The translations under genes and the position numbers were made by a program. Below the pieces are notes generated by a model. The model saw only the letters and a program-made list of their open reading frames with translations. It was not told the DNA's origin and made no database searches. From JAAYHV01 sp964400515 (GTDB lineage: Bacteria; Bacillota; Clostridia; Peptostreptococcales; Anaerovoracaceae), in contig CAYNTJ010000015.1 in assembly GCA_964400515.1 (NCBI GenBank), forward strand, positions 1 to 26,974: 26,974 nucleotides of DNA, in the 5' to 3' direction. Of the stretch, positions 17,125 through 24,432 are shown in pieces (position 1 is the stretch's first letter; each line of letters starts with the position of its first letter).

Positions 17125-18386
17125 TATTTATTCTCCTTCAGCTCATTTAAATACTTCTTAAAGGACCTTTCTGAACCGTTTTCCGTAGGCTCATAGTACT
17201 TGGTTCCCTCTTTATATAAATTATCCGGTAAATACTGCTGTTTTACATAACCTCCGTAATTATGAGGATATTTATATTTCCTCTTTTCTGTTACGTTGCT
17301 ACTTACATTAAGCAAATGGCCGGGCACATCATCAACCACTTTTTTTTGAACATCTTCCATAGCCTTATTAAGTGCCATATACGAACTATTGGATTTTGGT
17401 GATGATGCCAATAATATAACCGCTTCGCTTAAGATTATAGACGCTTCCGGAAGACCTACCATCAAAGCTCCCTGGACAGCTGAATGTGTTATCGATAGCG
17501 CAGCAGGATAAGCCATACCCACATCCTCTGCCGCTATCACAAGCAGCCTCCTACCTATCATCATTATATCGGCTCCGCCATCAATTAAACGAGCAAAATA
17601 ATGTATGGCCGCATCAGGGTCTGATCCCCTTATGGATTTTTGCAATGCTGAAAGTAAATTATATCTGTCCTGGGTTTTATCATAAAACCCAACTTTTCTT
17701 TGCATTGCTTCTTCCACTATTTTGTTGTTGATTATATCGTTTTTATCTAAATTTTCTATAATAAATCCCAGCGCATCTAAGGCTACCCTTGCATCACCGT
17801 TTGACATACTTGCCAAATTCTTAACCGCATCTTCTTCATATTTAATACTAAGCATACCAAAGCCGTATGTGTTATCACTTAAAGCTCTTTTAATAATCTT
17901 TATTAAATCTTTTTCTTCAAGTCTTTTAAATTCATATATGTTTCTCACACGACTTATAACGGCGTTATTAATTGCAAAGTAGGGGTTTTCCGTGGTTGAG
18001 CCTATAAACCTGATTATTCCCTCTTCTAAGGCCTTAAGCAGAGAATCCTGTTGTAGCTTATTCCATCTGTGAAATTCATCGATATATACATAGGTAGCTT
18101 TTTTTTCTATTCCATACAGCCTATCTTTTGCATTATCTATTATTATTTTTAATTCCTTTATACCCGTTGCAGAAGCATTAATTTCTACGAATTTGCTATC
18201 CATTTCTCCTGCAATTATCCTTGCTAAAGTGGTCTTGCCGGTACCGGAAGGCCCATAAAATATAGCCGATGAAAAACTTTTATTTTTAATGGAATTGTAT
18301 AAGAGGGAGCCTTTGTATAAAAAATGCTCCTGTCCTACAAAATCATCCAAATTGTCCGGCCTTAATCTTGTTGATAATGGTATCAT
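17124..18386 (-). CDS. rarA: replication-associated recombination protein A (RarA/MgsA)
   Basis: This 420-residue AAA+ ATPase acts at stalled replication forks. The clamp-loader-like ATPase domain has Walker A GPSGTGKT (45-52), Walker B DEFH (103-106) and the sensor-1 region GSTTENPYF. The lid and tetramerisation domains follow, including DPDAAIHYFARLIDGG and a C-terminal HNYGGYVKQQYLPD motif. The start is the ATG at 18386 with AAGGAG 4 bases upstream; an in-frame ATG at 18404 lies inside the eno terminator stem and is rejected. It is linked to ispH-rpsA by a one-base overlap. Confidence 0.95.
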   Translation of the reverse strand: MIPLSTRLRPDNLDDFVGQEHFLYKGSLLYNSIKNKSFSSAIFYGPSGTGKTTLARIIAGEMDSKFVEINASATGIKELKIIIDNAKDRLYGIEKKATYVYIDEFHRWNKLQQDSLLKALEEGIIRFIGSTTENPYFAINNAVISRVRNIYEFKRLEEKDLIKIIKRALSDNTYGFGMLSIKYEEDAVKNLASMSNGDARVALDALGFIIENLDKNDIINNKIVEEAMQRKVGFYDKTQDRYNLLSALQKSIRGSDPDAAIHYFARLIDGGADIMMIGRRLLVIAAEDVGMAYPAALSITHSAVQGALMVGLPEASIILSEAVILLASSPKSNSSYMALNKAMEDVQKKVVDDVPGHLLNVSSNVTEKRKYKYPHNYGGYVKQQYLPDNLYKEGTKYYEPTENGSERSFKKYLNELKENK

Positions 18387-18403
18387 ATTACTCCTTAAAA
18401 ACA

Positions 18404-18424
18404 ATTCCGGCTATAAGCCGGAAT
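18404..18424 (-). terminator. hairpin terminator after eno, abutting rarA
   Basis: ATTCCGGCT/AGCCGGAAT form a perfect 9-bp stem with a 3-base loop. On the minus strand it is followed by TGTTTTT and then immediately by the AAGGAG of rarA. It begins 4 bases after the eno stop codon. The rarA start codon is 17 bases beyond the stem, so rarA has no room for its own promoter here. Confidence 0.8.
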
Positions 18425-18428
18425 CTAT

Positions 18429-19715
18429 TTATTGATTGAATACTTCTTTTCCTAAATATCTGGCGGCATCCCCAAGCTCTTCCTCAATTCTTAATAATTG
18501 ATTGTATTTAGCCACTCGTTCAGTTCTCGAAGGTGCACCTGTCTTTATCTGCATTGCATTAATTGCCACTGATAAATCGGCAATTGTAGTGTCCTCGGTT
18601 TCTCCTGATCTATGGGATATTATAGTTGTATATCCATTTTTCTTTGCCAAATTTATTGTCTCCAATGTCTCTGAAATACTACCTATTTGATTTAATTTAA
18701 TTAATATTGAATTGGCACATCCCAGTTCGATACCTTTTTTGAATCTGGTGGGATTTGTAACATAAAGGTCATCCCCCACCAGTTGAACTCTGTCTCCCAA
18801 TTTATCAGTTAATAACTTCCAACCATCCCAATCCTCTTCATCCATTCCGTCTTCAATGGATGCTATAGGATATTTATTAACGAAGTGCTCCCAATTAGCC
18901 ACGAGTTCAGCTGCTGTGAATTCTCTTCCGGACTTTGGCATCTTATACATGCCTTCTTTCTCAGTTTTCCATCCGCTTGCCGCTGCATCTATTGCTATTA
19001 CAAAGTCATCCTTCGGCTTATATCCTGCATTTTCTATGGCCGCTACAATATAATCCATTACTTCGAACTCATCCTTTAGATTTGGTGCAAATCCACCTTC
19101 ATCTCCCACCGCAATGGAATGTCCCTTTGCCTTTAGCTCTTTAGCCAACTGATGATAAACTTCGCTGCACCATCTGTATGCTTCTTTAAAAGTTGGTGCT
19201 CCCACGGGCATTATCATGAATTCTTGAACATCAACCGTATTGGATGCATGCTCACCACCGTTTAATATATTCATCATAGGTACAGGTAATACATTGCCGT
19301 TAATGCCACCTATAAACTTGTATAGTGGTAACTTTAAGGATTTAGAAGCTGCATTGGCACAAGCTATCGAAACTGCTAAAATAGCATTTGCTCCTAATTT
19401 GCTTTTATCCTTTGTTCCATCCAAATCCATCATGGCTTTTTCAACCGCATATATATCAGCAGCATCCATACCCATTAATTTGCTGTTTATTAGCGTATTA
19501 ACGTTGTTAACTGCTTTAGTGACACCTTTTCCCCCGAATCTATTTTTATCCCCGTCTCGAAGCTCTAAAGCCTCATATATGCCTGTTGATGCTCCGCTTG
19601 GGGTATCACCAATTCCTACAATGCCATTTTCAAGCCATACCTCAGCTTCTACAGTCGGATTGCCTCTGGAATCAAGTATTTCTCTTCCTATTACTTTAAC
19701 AATTTTCAATCTCAT
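18429..19715 (-). CDS. eno: enolase
   Basis: This 428-residue glycolytic enzyme interconverts 2-phosphoglycerate and phosphoenolpyruvate and has the standard family length. Recognisable elements are the N-terminal capping domain with SGASTG, the metal and substrate region GDEGGFAP, SIEDGMDEEDWDGW with metal ligands, LIKLNQIGS with the catalytic lysine, and SHRSGETEDTTIADL. AAGGAG lies 7 bases before the ATG. A likely own promoter and a following terminator make it a monocistronic unit, although readthrough into rarA is needed unless that gene has a distant promoter. Confidence 0.98.
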   Translation of the reverse strand: MRLKIVKVIGREILDSRGNPTVEAEVWLENGIVGIGDTPSGASTGIYEALELRDGDKNRFGGKGVTKAVNNVNTLINSKLMGMDAADIYAVEKAMMDLDGTKDKSKLGANAILAVSIACANAASKSLKLPLYKFIGGINGNVLPVPMMNILNGGEHASNTVDVQEFMIMPVGAPTFKEAYRWCSEVYHQLAKELKAKGHSIAVGDEGGFAPNLKDEFEVMDYIVAAIENAGYKPKDDFVIAIDAAASGWKTEKEGMYKMPKSGREFTAAELVANWEHFVNKYPIASIEDGMDEEDWDGWKLLTDKLGDRVQLVGDDLYVTNPTRFKKGIELGCANSILIKLNQIGSISETLETINLAKKNGYTTIISHRSGETEDTTIADLSVAINAMQIKTGAPSRTERVAKYNQLLRIEEELGDAARYLGKEVFNQ

Positions 19716-19754
19716 ATTATAACTCCTTAATAATTAAAATAACAACTTCTATAT

Positions 19755-19783
19755 ATTATAACTCAAATGTTACCTTTTTTAAA
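19755..19783 (-). promoter_or_regulatory. possible promoter for eno
   Basis: A perfect TATAAT lies at 19755-19760 on the minus strand, about 40 bases before the eno start. The -35 region is weak (TTTAAA at a 17-base spacing). No terminator is visible between the last Tad-locus gene and eno, so readthrough from the Tad operon is also possible. Confidence 0.4.
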
Positions 19784-19786
19784 GTA

Positions 19787-20299
19787 CTAAAGTGACATAT
19801 TAGCTAATAATGTTTCTATTTTATTTACCAAGGAAAGAGTATTTAAATTGTCTTCATCAACATCTGACATAATAGACATAATTATTGCCTTTTCTCCGTA
19901 TTGATAATGATCCGCTATTTCTTCAATTAACTCCTTCAGCTTTATATATAAAGTGTTATTATCAGAATCCGGATAGTAAATTAGTTTTATTTCGTTAGTA
20001 TCATTTTTAATATATATCATATCTCCGTTAATTAAATAATCTTCTGGGAAAATCAGATGATTTTCGCTTAATTCTTCATAGATTATTAATTTACTTATAA
20101 TTCTTAGGGCATCCTTAAGAGTACACTTGCTGTAATCTATTTTACTGTAACCATCAGTATGATAAACCATTTCCAATTCTTCATTATTTTCTATTACACT
20201 GGTTCTTAAAAAGCATTTGTTATAGTTCATTGATATTATATCAATAATATAATCAGGTATAAGCTCCTTTATTACCCTCTCTCTTCTGGTTACACTCAT
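19787..20299 (-). CDS. DUF6382-like protein of the Tad locus, without FHA domain
   Basis: This 170-residue protein has no catalytic motif that I recognise. A region around YHTDGYSKIDYSKCTLKDAL resembles the DUF6382 domain, which in Clostridia often precedes an FHA domain in proteins encoded at Tad pilus loci; no FHA domain follows here. No signal peptide or transmembrane segment is seen, so it is probably cytosolic. I start at 20299 with GGAGG 5 bases upstream, giving a start 1 base after the stop of the preceding TadE-like gene; an ATG at 20329 in the same frame overlaps that gene. Its position as last gene of the operon suggests an accessory or regulatory role. The DUF assignment is tentative. 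Confidence 0.75.
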   Translation of the reverse strand: MSVTRRERVIKELIPDYIIDIISMNYNKCFLRTSVIENNEELEMVYHTDGYSKIDYSKCTLKDALRIISKLIIYEELSENHLIFPEDYLINGDMIYIKNDTNEIKLIYYPDSDNNTLYIKLKELIEEIADHYQYGEKAIIMSIMSDVDEDNLNTLSLVNKIETLLANMSL

Positions 20300-20300
20300 A

Positions 20301-21065
20301 CTAACCTCCACATTTTTTACAGGGCACATAACCCCTCTCTATGGCAATTTTCTTATCAATTTTTAAATAATCCCTTTCAATCAGCTTACAATCTGACAAG
20401 TGATATTTCATACCTGAATTGGGGAATACATATACCTGTTCACCCTTTTGTGCATTTTTACTTTTACACAAATCACACGGTTTGTAGTTTTTGATTAAAT
20501 AATCGGTAAGAATAACACTTATACACCCATTCTTTATCAAATCACAGCTCTCATTATGATAACAGTTACCATAGTTTGGGAATATATATACCACTTCTGA
20601 TTCATCGCTTGTGATTTCTTCTATTCCCAAAGGATTTAAATTTCTTCTATCCCCAATAAAACATCTTGTCATCACTTTCATATCCAAGTTAAGATTATTA
20701 AAAAAGAGATTATAATCATTTTCAAACTTGGCGTTAAGATTAAGAATTATTATGTCATTAATACCTTTATATTTCTCATAATAGCCGTATTTATATATCT
20801 TAACATCATCTAAATTATTATTCTCATCAATTATTCTTTCCTTTATTTTCATGGGTACTAAAGGATTTATTCTAACCACCTTAGCTTCCATTGCCGCTAA
20901 TCTTAATTCATCCCCCAGGGAAAAGGTTATATTCTCAACTGTTGAATACTTTATTATTATGGAAGCCATAAACAATATTGCTATTACATAAAAGGGCAAA
21001 CAAAACGCAGATTCTATTATATAACTACCTTTTTTGTCAATAAGTGATTTCTTTTTCATATACAT
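20301..21065 (-). CDS. TadE-like pseudopilin with two C-terminal His/Cys (putative metal-binding) repeats
   Basis: This protein is about 254 residues. The N terminus shows a type IV prepilin-like cleavage motif, KKG followed by SYIIE, with Glu at +5 (residue 18). A hydrophobic helix to about residue 39 follows, as in TadE/TadG minor pseudopilins. The C-terminal third holds two tandem repeats starting VYIFPN and VYVFPN. Each has H-x3-C-x22-C-x2-C (His170, Cys174, Cys197, Cys200; His222, Cys226, Cys249, Cys252), exactly 52 residues apart. This resembles the small His/Cys modules related to Ada-type zinc-binding domains. The start is uncertain among ATGs at 21071, 21065 and 21059; 21065 has the best-spaced AAAGG. 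It overlaps the end of the preceding gene. Confidence 0.8.
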   Translation of the reverse strand: MYMKKKSLIDKKGSYIIESAFCLPFYVIAILFMASIIIKYSTVENITFSLGDELRLAAMEAKVVRINPLVPMKIKERIIDENNNLDDVKIYKYGYYEKYKGINDIIILNLNAKFENDYNLFFNNLNLDMKVMTRCFIGDRRNLNPLGIEEITSDESEVVYIFPNYGNCYHNESCDLIKNGCISVILTDYLIKNYKPCDLCKSKNAQKGEQVYVFPNSGMKYHLSDCKLIERDYLKIDKKIAIERGYVPCKKCGG

Positions 21066-22263
21066 TACCATTGGCCTTTATAAAAAAGGTTAAACCATTA
21101 TTATATTCTTTAAAGTTAAAATCATTATAGTACCTGTATTTCATATTGATCTGTATCAAATCCATCATTCTAAACAATCTTATATCGTCATTCATCAAGG
21201 CAATATACATCATTAAATATTCTTCGTAGTCCAAGCCTCCAAAATCAGTCTTTTTTTCGTTTTCATAATTGTCTTCCAAATATTTCATATTATCTTTTTC
21301 TTCATCTGTTAATTTTTCCATGAATGCATCGCTTCTTAATACGGAATCTATATCCGTATTCCAAGTATCTTTTGTTTTTATTATTGGCACCTTTTCTCCC
21401 TTTAGTAATGTCTTTATATCCCATTCTGTCTCCATAACGGCCCAGCTTTCCATAATAAGAAATTGTGTGGCAACACACCATGGACCGGGGCAAATGGTTT
21501 CGGCTATGGTTAAAGTTAATTGTCTTTTCTCTGCATCTTTATATAAATAACTAAGATTCAATGCATTCCTAAGTAACCATATTTTAAGTTTTGCTTTTTC
21601 GTAGTTTTCGTTGTCATCCATGCTGCCGTTTAATATATATTCCCATTCATTATCAAAAACGCAATCTTTTTTACCCTTCACATACAAATGATTATTAAAA
21701 TATTTTGTTATATAGGCGAGCTCTATGCATCCATCTGTTATGTCATTAAAATCCGTCCCCCCTAATAAAAGATCTTTTAAAACTTTATAATTGTTTTCGT
21801 TTACTACATTTATGGATGGTAGGGTTTCTATTATAGCTTTATTTTTAATAATTATATTGGTGCCATTTTTCTCTTCCCTAAATGTTTTTTTATTATTATC
21901 GCTTAATATACTTTTCTGCGCAGTACCCATAAAGTTTTCCGGAACAATAAGCCTATATTCAGATAAATCACAGCTAACACCTTCATAATCTATACTGCCT
22001 CTGTTTTTAAACGTGTAGCTGCAATATTTATTCAATTTGCCGCTTATATCATTTTCGTTACCAAAATATGCCATTATCCCATAGTCGTTATAAAGATTTA
22101 TGTCATATTCCGATAAGATTGCTTTGCCCCATAGAACCGAAAGGGAATTGATCTCGGCTTTTGTCACTTGATTCTTAGTAATATTTATAAATGTGGCTAT
22201 CATGGTAATCATCACTGTAAACAAAACCGCTAGAGTTATTATTGATGAACCTCTGTTATTCAA
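21037..22263 (-). CDS. DUF5702-like Tad-locus membrane-anchored protein
   Basis: This 408-residue protein has one N-terminal hydrophobic helix (about residues 8-28) preceded by NNRG. Unlike its TadE-like neighbours it lacks a Glu at +5 after the glycine (SSIIT). The following KNQVTKAEINSLSVLWGKAILSEYD region (short core: LWGKAILSEYD) resembles DUF5702 proteins of clostridial Tad loci, where 'LYNDYGI' also fits. The large remainder should face outside the membrane. It may act as a TadG-like minor structural component. It overlaps the upstream TadE-like gene by 8 bases and the downstream one at its 3' end, pointing to tight co-translation. The family assignment is by recognition only. Confidence 0.75.
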   Translation of the reverse strand: MNNRGSSIITLAVLFTVMITMIATFINITKNQVTKAEINSLSVLWGKAILSEYDINLYNDYGIMAYFGNENDISGKLNKYCSYTFKNRGSIDYEGVSCDLSEYRLIVPENFMGTAQKSILSDNNKKTFREEKNGTNIIIKNKAIIETLPSINVVNENNYKVLKDLLLGGTDFNDITDGCIELAYITKYFNNHLYVKGKKDCVFDNEWEYILNGSMDDNENYEKAKLKIWLLRNALNLSYLYKDAEKRQLTLTIAETICPGPWCVATQFLIMESWAVMETEWDIKTLLKGEKVPIIKTKDTWNTDIDSVLRSDAFMEKLTDEEKDNMKYLEDNYENEKKTDFGGLDYEEYLMMYIALMNDDIRLFRMMDLIQINMKYRYYNDFNFKEYNNGLTFFIKANGNVYEKEITY

Positions 22264-22615
22264 TCATATCACCTACCATAACCAAATTCGTTTCTGAAAA
22301 GACATGATAAGTGGAATATACGTTAAATTCAAAAATTTTGTTTAAATATTCATTATCAATTAGGCATATCTTTTCATTCTTTTCGATTGCCTCCCCCACA
22401 AGCTCATCAGTTGCCAAAGCATCTTCCATTATATTTTCATGCATCTCTACTCTAGTATTCATTATTTCATAATAAAATATGGTAAGTCTTATAAGTAAAA
22501 AGGTAATTATAATTATCAAAGGCACTGTAATTGATGCTTCGATCATTTCTTCACCCTTTTTATTGAGTTTAAGCTTATTAAAAATTCCCGGCATCAAGAT
22601 TACTAAACGTTTCAT
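22256..22615 (-). CDS. TadE-like pseudopilin
   Basis: This 119-residue protein carries a clear prepilin-type leader. A basic stretch, NKLKLNKKG, is followed by EEMIEASITVP, with Glu at +5 after the expected cleavage glycine and then a hydrophobic helix. The remaining about 70 residues form a small extracytoplasmic domain. This matches TadE minor pseudopilins that act in Flp pilus assembly. The start is uncertain: ATGs at 22615 and 22594 lack a ribosome binding site. An ATG at 22546 has one (AAGGGTG) but would remove the cleavage motif. The 5' end overlaps the small pilin gene, so translation is probably coupled. Confidence 0.85.
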   Translation of the reverse strand: MKRLVILMPGIFNKLKLNKKGEEMIEASITVPLIIIITFLLIRLTIFYYEIMNTRVEMHENIMEDALATDELVGEAIEKNEKICLIDNEYLNKIFEFNVYSTYHVFSETNLVMVGDMIE

Positions 22616-22730
22616 TCATAAATGAAGTTATTTCTCCTTTAAAAATTATACCAAGTCCCACGGCAACCGCAATCAATATGGCCGCCTGTACCAATTCCAT
22701 ACCATCTTTTTTCTTTAATAATTTAAACAT
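22578..22730 (-). CDS. Flp1-like small pilin (50 residues)
   Basis: This very short gene lies between tadC and the tadE-like gene. It reads MFKLLKKKDG, then MELVQAAILIAVAVGL, and ends in DAGNF. A basic leader ending in glycine followed by one long hydrophobic helix, with the whole protein at 50 residues, is the layout of Flp/Flp1-like pilins, the main subunit of Tad pili. Glu is at +2 after the glycine, not the usual +5. A perfect AGGAGG lies 4 bases before the ATG, the best ribosome binding site of the locus, consistent with high expression of a major pilin. It begins 9 bases after the tadC stop codon. Confidence 0.85.
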   Translation of the reverse strand: MFKLLKKKDGMELVQAAILIAVAVGLGIIFKGEITSFMNETFSNLDAGNF

Positions 22731-22739
22731 AAATCCTCC

Positions 22740-23690
22740 TCACATATTCATAATGGCCGGGGCCATAGTAACTAAGATCAACACCATCAGTAATAAGCTT
22801 AGGGGTAATATCATTCTTGTTTCTATGTATCTACCGTTTTCCCTGGCTATAACCTTCCGTGTTTCCCACAAATACTTGTTTTCAGTTTCGATTTTATCTC
22901 TTATATCATTTCCTCTTTGAGAGTTTTCAACAATAACTGCAGTCAACCTGCTTAATTCTTTGATTTTAACATTATTTGAGTAATCATTTAGTTTTAATAG
23001 AATATTGACATTTTCAGCCGTCGCCTGTCTTTGTATTTCAATCAATTCATTTTTAAAAACATTTCTTTCATTTGTATTTTCACTTTTATAACTATCAATA
23101 ATTCTGTTAATACAATCATTTAGTATTAATCCGCTGTTTAATAATAGAATTAGCTGATTACTGAATCTGGGCAGCTCCATCAAAACCGACTTTTTATATT
23201 GGTTATTCTTTTTTATGGCTTCATATTTATCATTCTTAATGACAATCATAATTAACCCAATAGATATCAATAAGTATAAAAATCCGTCGTAGTTTTGTTT
23301 TTCATGAATGCTCCATGTTATATCATCACCTTCCTCTGTTTTGTCGGGCAAATCTATTTTATTATCCCTTTTATTTTCAATATCAAATATTATATCTTGT
23401 ATTTTTTCATCAAAGGTCTTTCCTTCATTCTCCTTCACATTTTCCCCTTCAGGATTATTATTAATGCTTATATCCGCCACCACAATCTCACCCTCATCAT
23501 TTTGGGCATTTAAACTGATATCGTAATGGTTATCACCTTCTGTTAATCTTATACCAACCAACTCCCCCATATTATTGGTTATATAGACATTTTTATTAAT
23601 CTTTGTTTTTAATGAACTTGCTGCCAACATAATAGATGTAATCATAACAATTATGGTTATTTGTTTTATCAATTTTATATTATCCATCAC
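22740..23690 (-). CDS. tadC: TadC-like type II secretion F-domain membrane protein with extracytoplasmic insertion
   Basis: This 316-residue polytopic protein belongs to the TadB/TadC platform of the Tad pilus. The C-terminal half has the F-type cytosolic four-helix region (ELPRFSNQLILLLNSGLILN, about 169-188) and a final membrane helix after RYIETRMILP. The N-terminal part has a membrane helix at about 8-27. A hydrophilic, acidic stretch of about 105 residues (28-133) follows before the second helix (about 136-152), probably exposed outside the membrane. The start is GTG at 23690 or ATG at 23687; neither has a strong ribosome binding site, and the stop of tadB is 4 bases upstream. Confidence 0.87.
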   Translation of the reverse strand: MMDNIKLIKQITIIVMITSIMLAASSLKTKINKNVYITNNMGELVGIRLTEGDNHYDISLNAQNDEGEIVVADISINNNPEGENVKENEGKTFDEKIQDIIFDIENKRDNKIDLPDKTEEGDDITWSIHEKQNYDGFLYLLISIGLIMIVIKNDKYEAIKKNNQYKKSVLMELPRFSNQLILLLNSGLILNDCINRIIDSYKSENTNERNVFKNELIEIQRQATAENVNILLKLNDYSNNVKIKELSRLTAVIVENSQRGNDIRDKIETENKYLWETRKVIARENGRYIETRMILPLSLLLMVLILVTMAPAIMNM

Positions 23691-23694
23691 ACAC

Positions 23695-24432
23695 TCAAAT
23701 TCTTATATCCGTTATTCTTTCAATTAGCTTATATATAATGACATATGAAAAAATTACTAATGTCATAATTATTTTTCCTTCCAAATTATTATAAAGAACA
23801 CTTATATAGTCAGCAGCACATATATTTAAAAGCAGTAGAACTGCAATGGGCATAATTAGTATTATATATCCCTCCTTCTTCTTTCTATGGATGATTTCAT
23901 ATATTTCCTTTTCTATGGTCATTTTTTCTATAATTACATTTGAAGCCATGGTTATAGCAGCAATCATATTAGCACCTGTATACTTACAGGTTTCATATAT
24001 TTGAGCAAAATCGTAAACATCCTCTATGCCGGTTTTTTGGGCGAACTCCTTCAAGACTTCCACATCATCCATATATTCCATTTTTATATGCATTTCCATT
24101 AACTCGCCCTTTAAAACAGAATCTTTTCCATAAATACCATGGATCACTTCAACAGTTTCTTGTATAGATTTTCTCAGTGAGTTTCTGGCTCCGATTAAAG
24201 ACGCTATACTGAACAGAAAATCTTTAAATTCCTCCATCAGTCTTTTTCTTCTTATTTCAATTTTATATGCTTTAATTTTATTTAATACGAAAGGAATCAG
24301 AAAGGCTGAAAGTACACAAGCAGTCAATGATTTATAAAAAAGCAACGCTATGGTAATTGATACTATTATATAGACTATAGCTATAAATAGTTTTTCCCTA
24401 TTGTTAAAGCTGTAAGTATCAAAGCTATTCAT
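23695..24432 (-). CDS. tadB: TadB-like type II secretion F-domain membrane protein
   Basis: This 245-residue inner-membrane platform protein should pair with TadC and couple the TadA motor to pilin extraction. It has two N-terminal membrane helices (about residues 15-33 and 35-50), a cytosolic helical domain with FKDFLFSIASLIGARNSL and AQIYETCKYTGANM, and two C-terminal membrane helices (about 190-207 and 222-238). GGAGATAA precedes the ATG, and the start lies inside the last codons of tadA (8-base overlap). The naming of TadB versus TadC follows gene order and is conventional. Confidence 0.9.
   Translation of the reverse strand: MNSFDTYSFNNREKLFIAIVYIIVSITIALLFYKSLTACVLSAFLIPFVLNKIKAYKIEIRRKRLMEEFKDFLFSIASLIGARNSLRKSIQETVEVIHGIYGKDSVLKGELMEMHIKMEYMDDVEVLKEFAQKTGIEDVYDFAQIYETCKYTGANMIAAITMASNVIIEKMTIEKEIYEIIHRKKKEGYIILIMPIAVLLLLNICAADYISVLYNNLEGKIIMTLVIFSYVIIYKLIERITDIRI

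Noticed and set aside
19240..19722. 160-codon plus-strand frame opposite enolase
   Set aside because: Antisense to a highly conserved gene and lacking any family motif.
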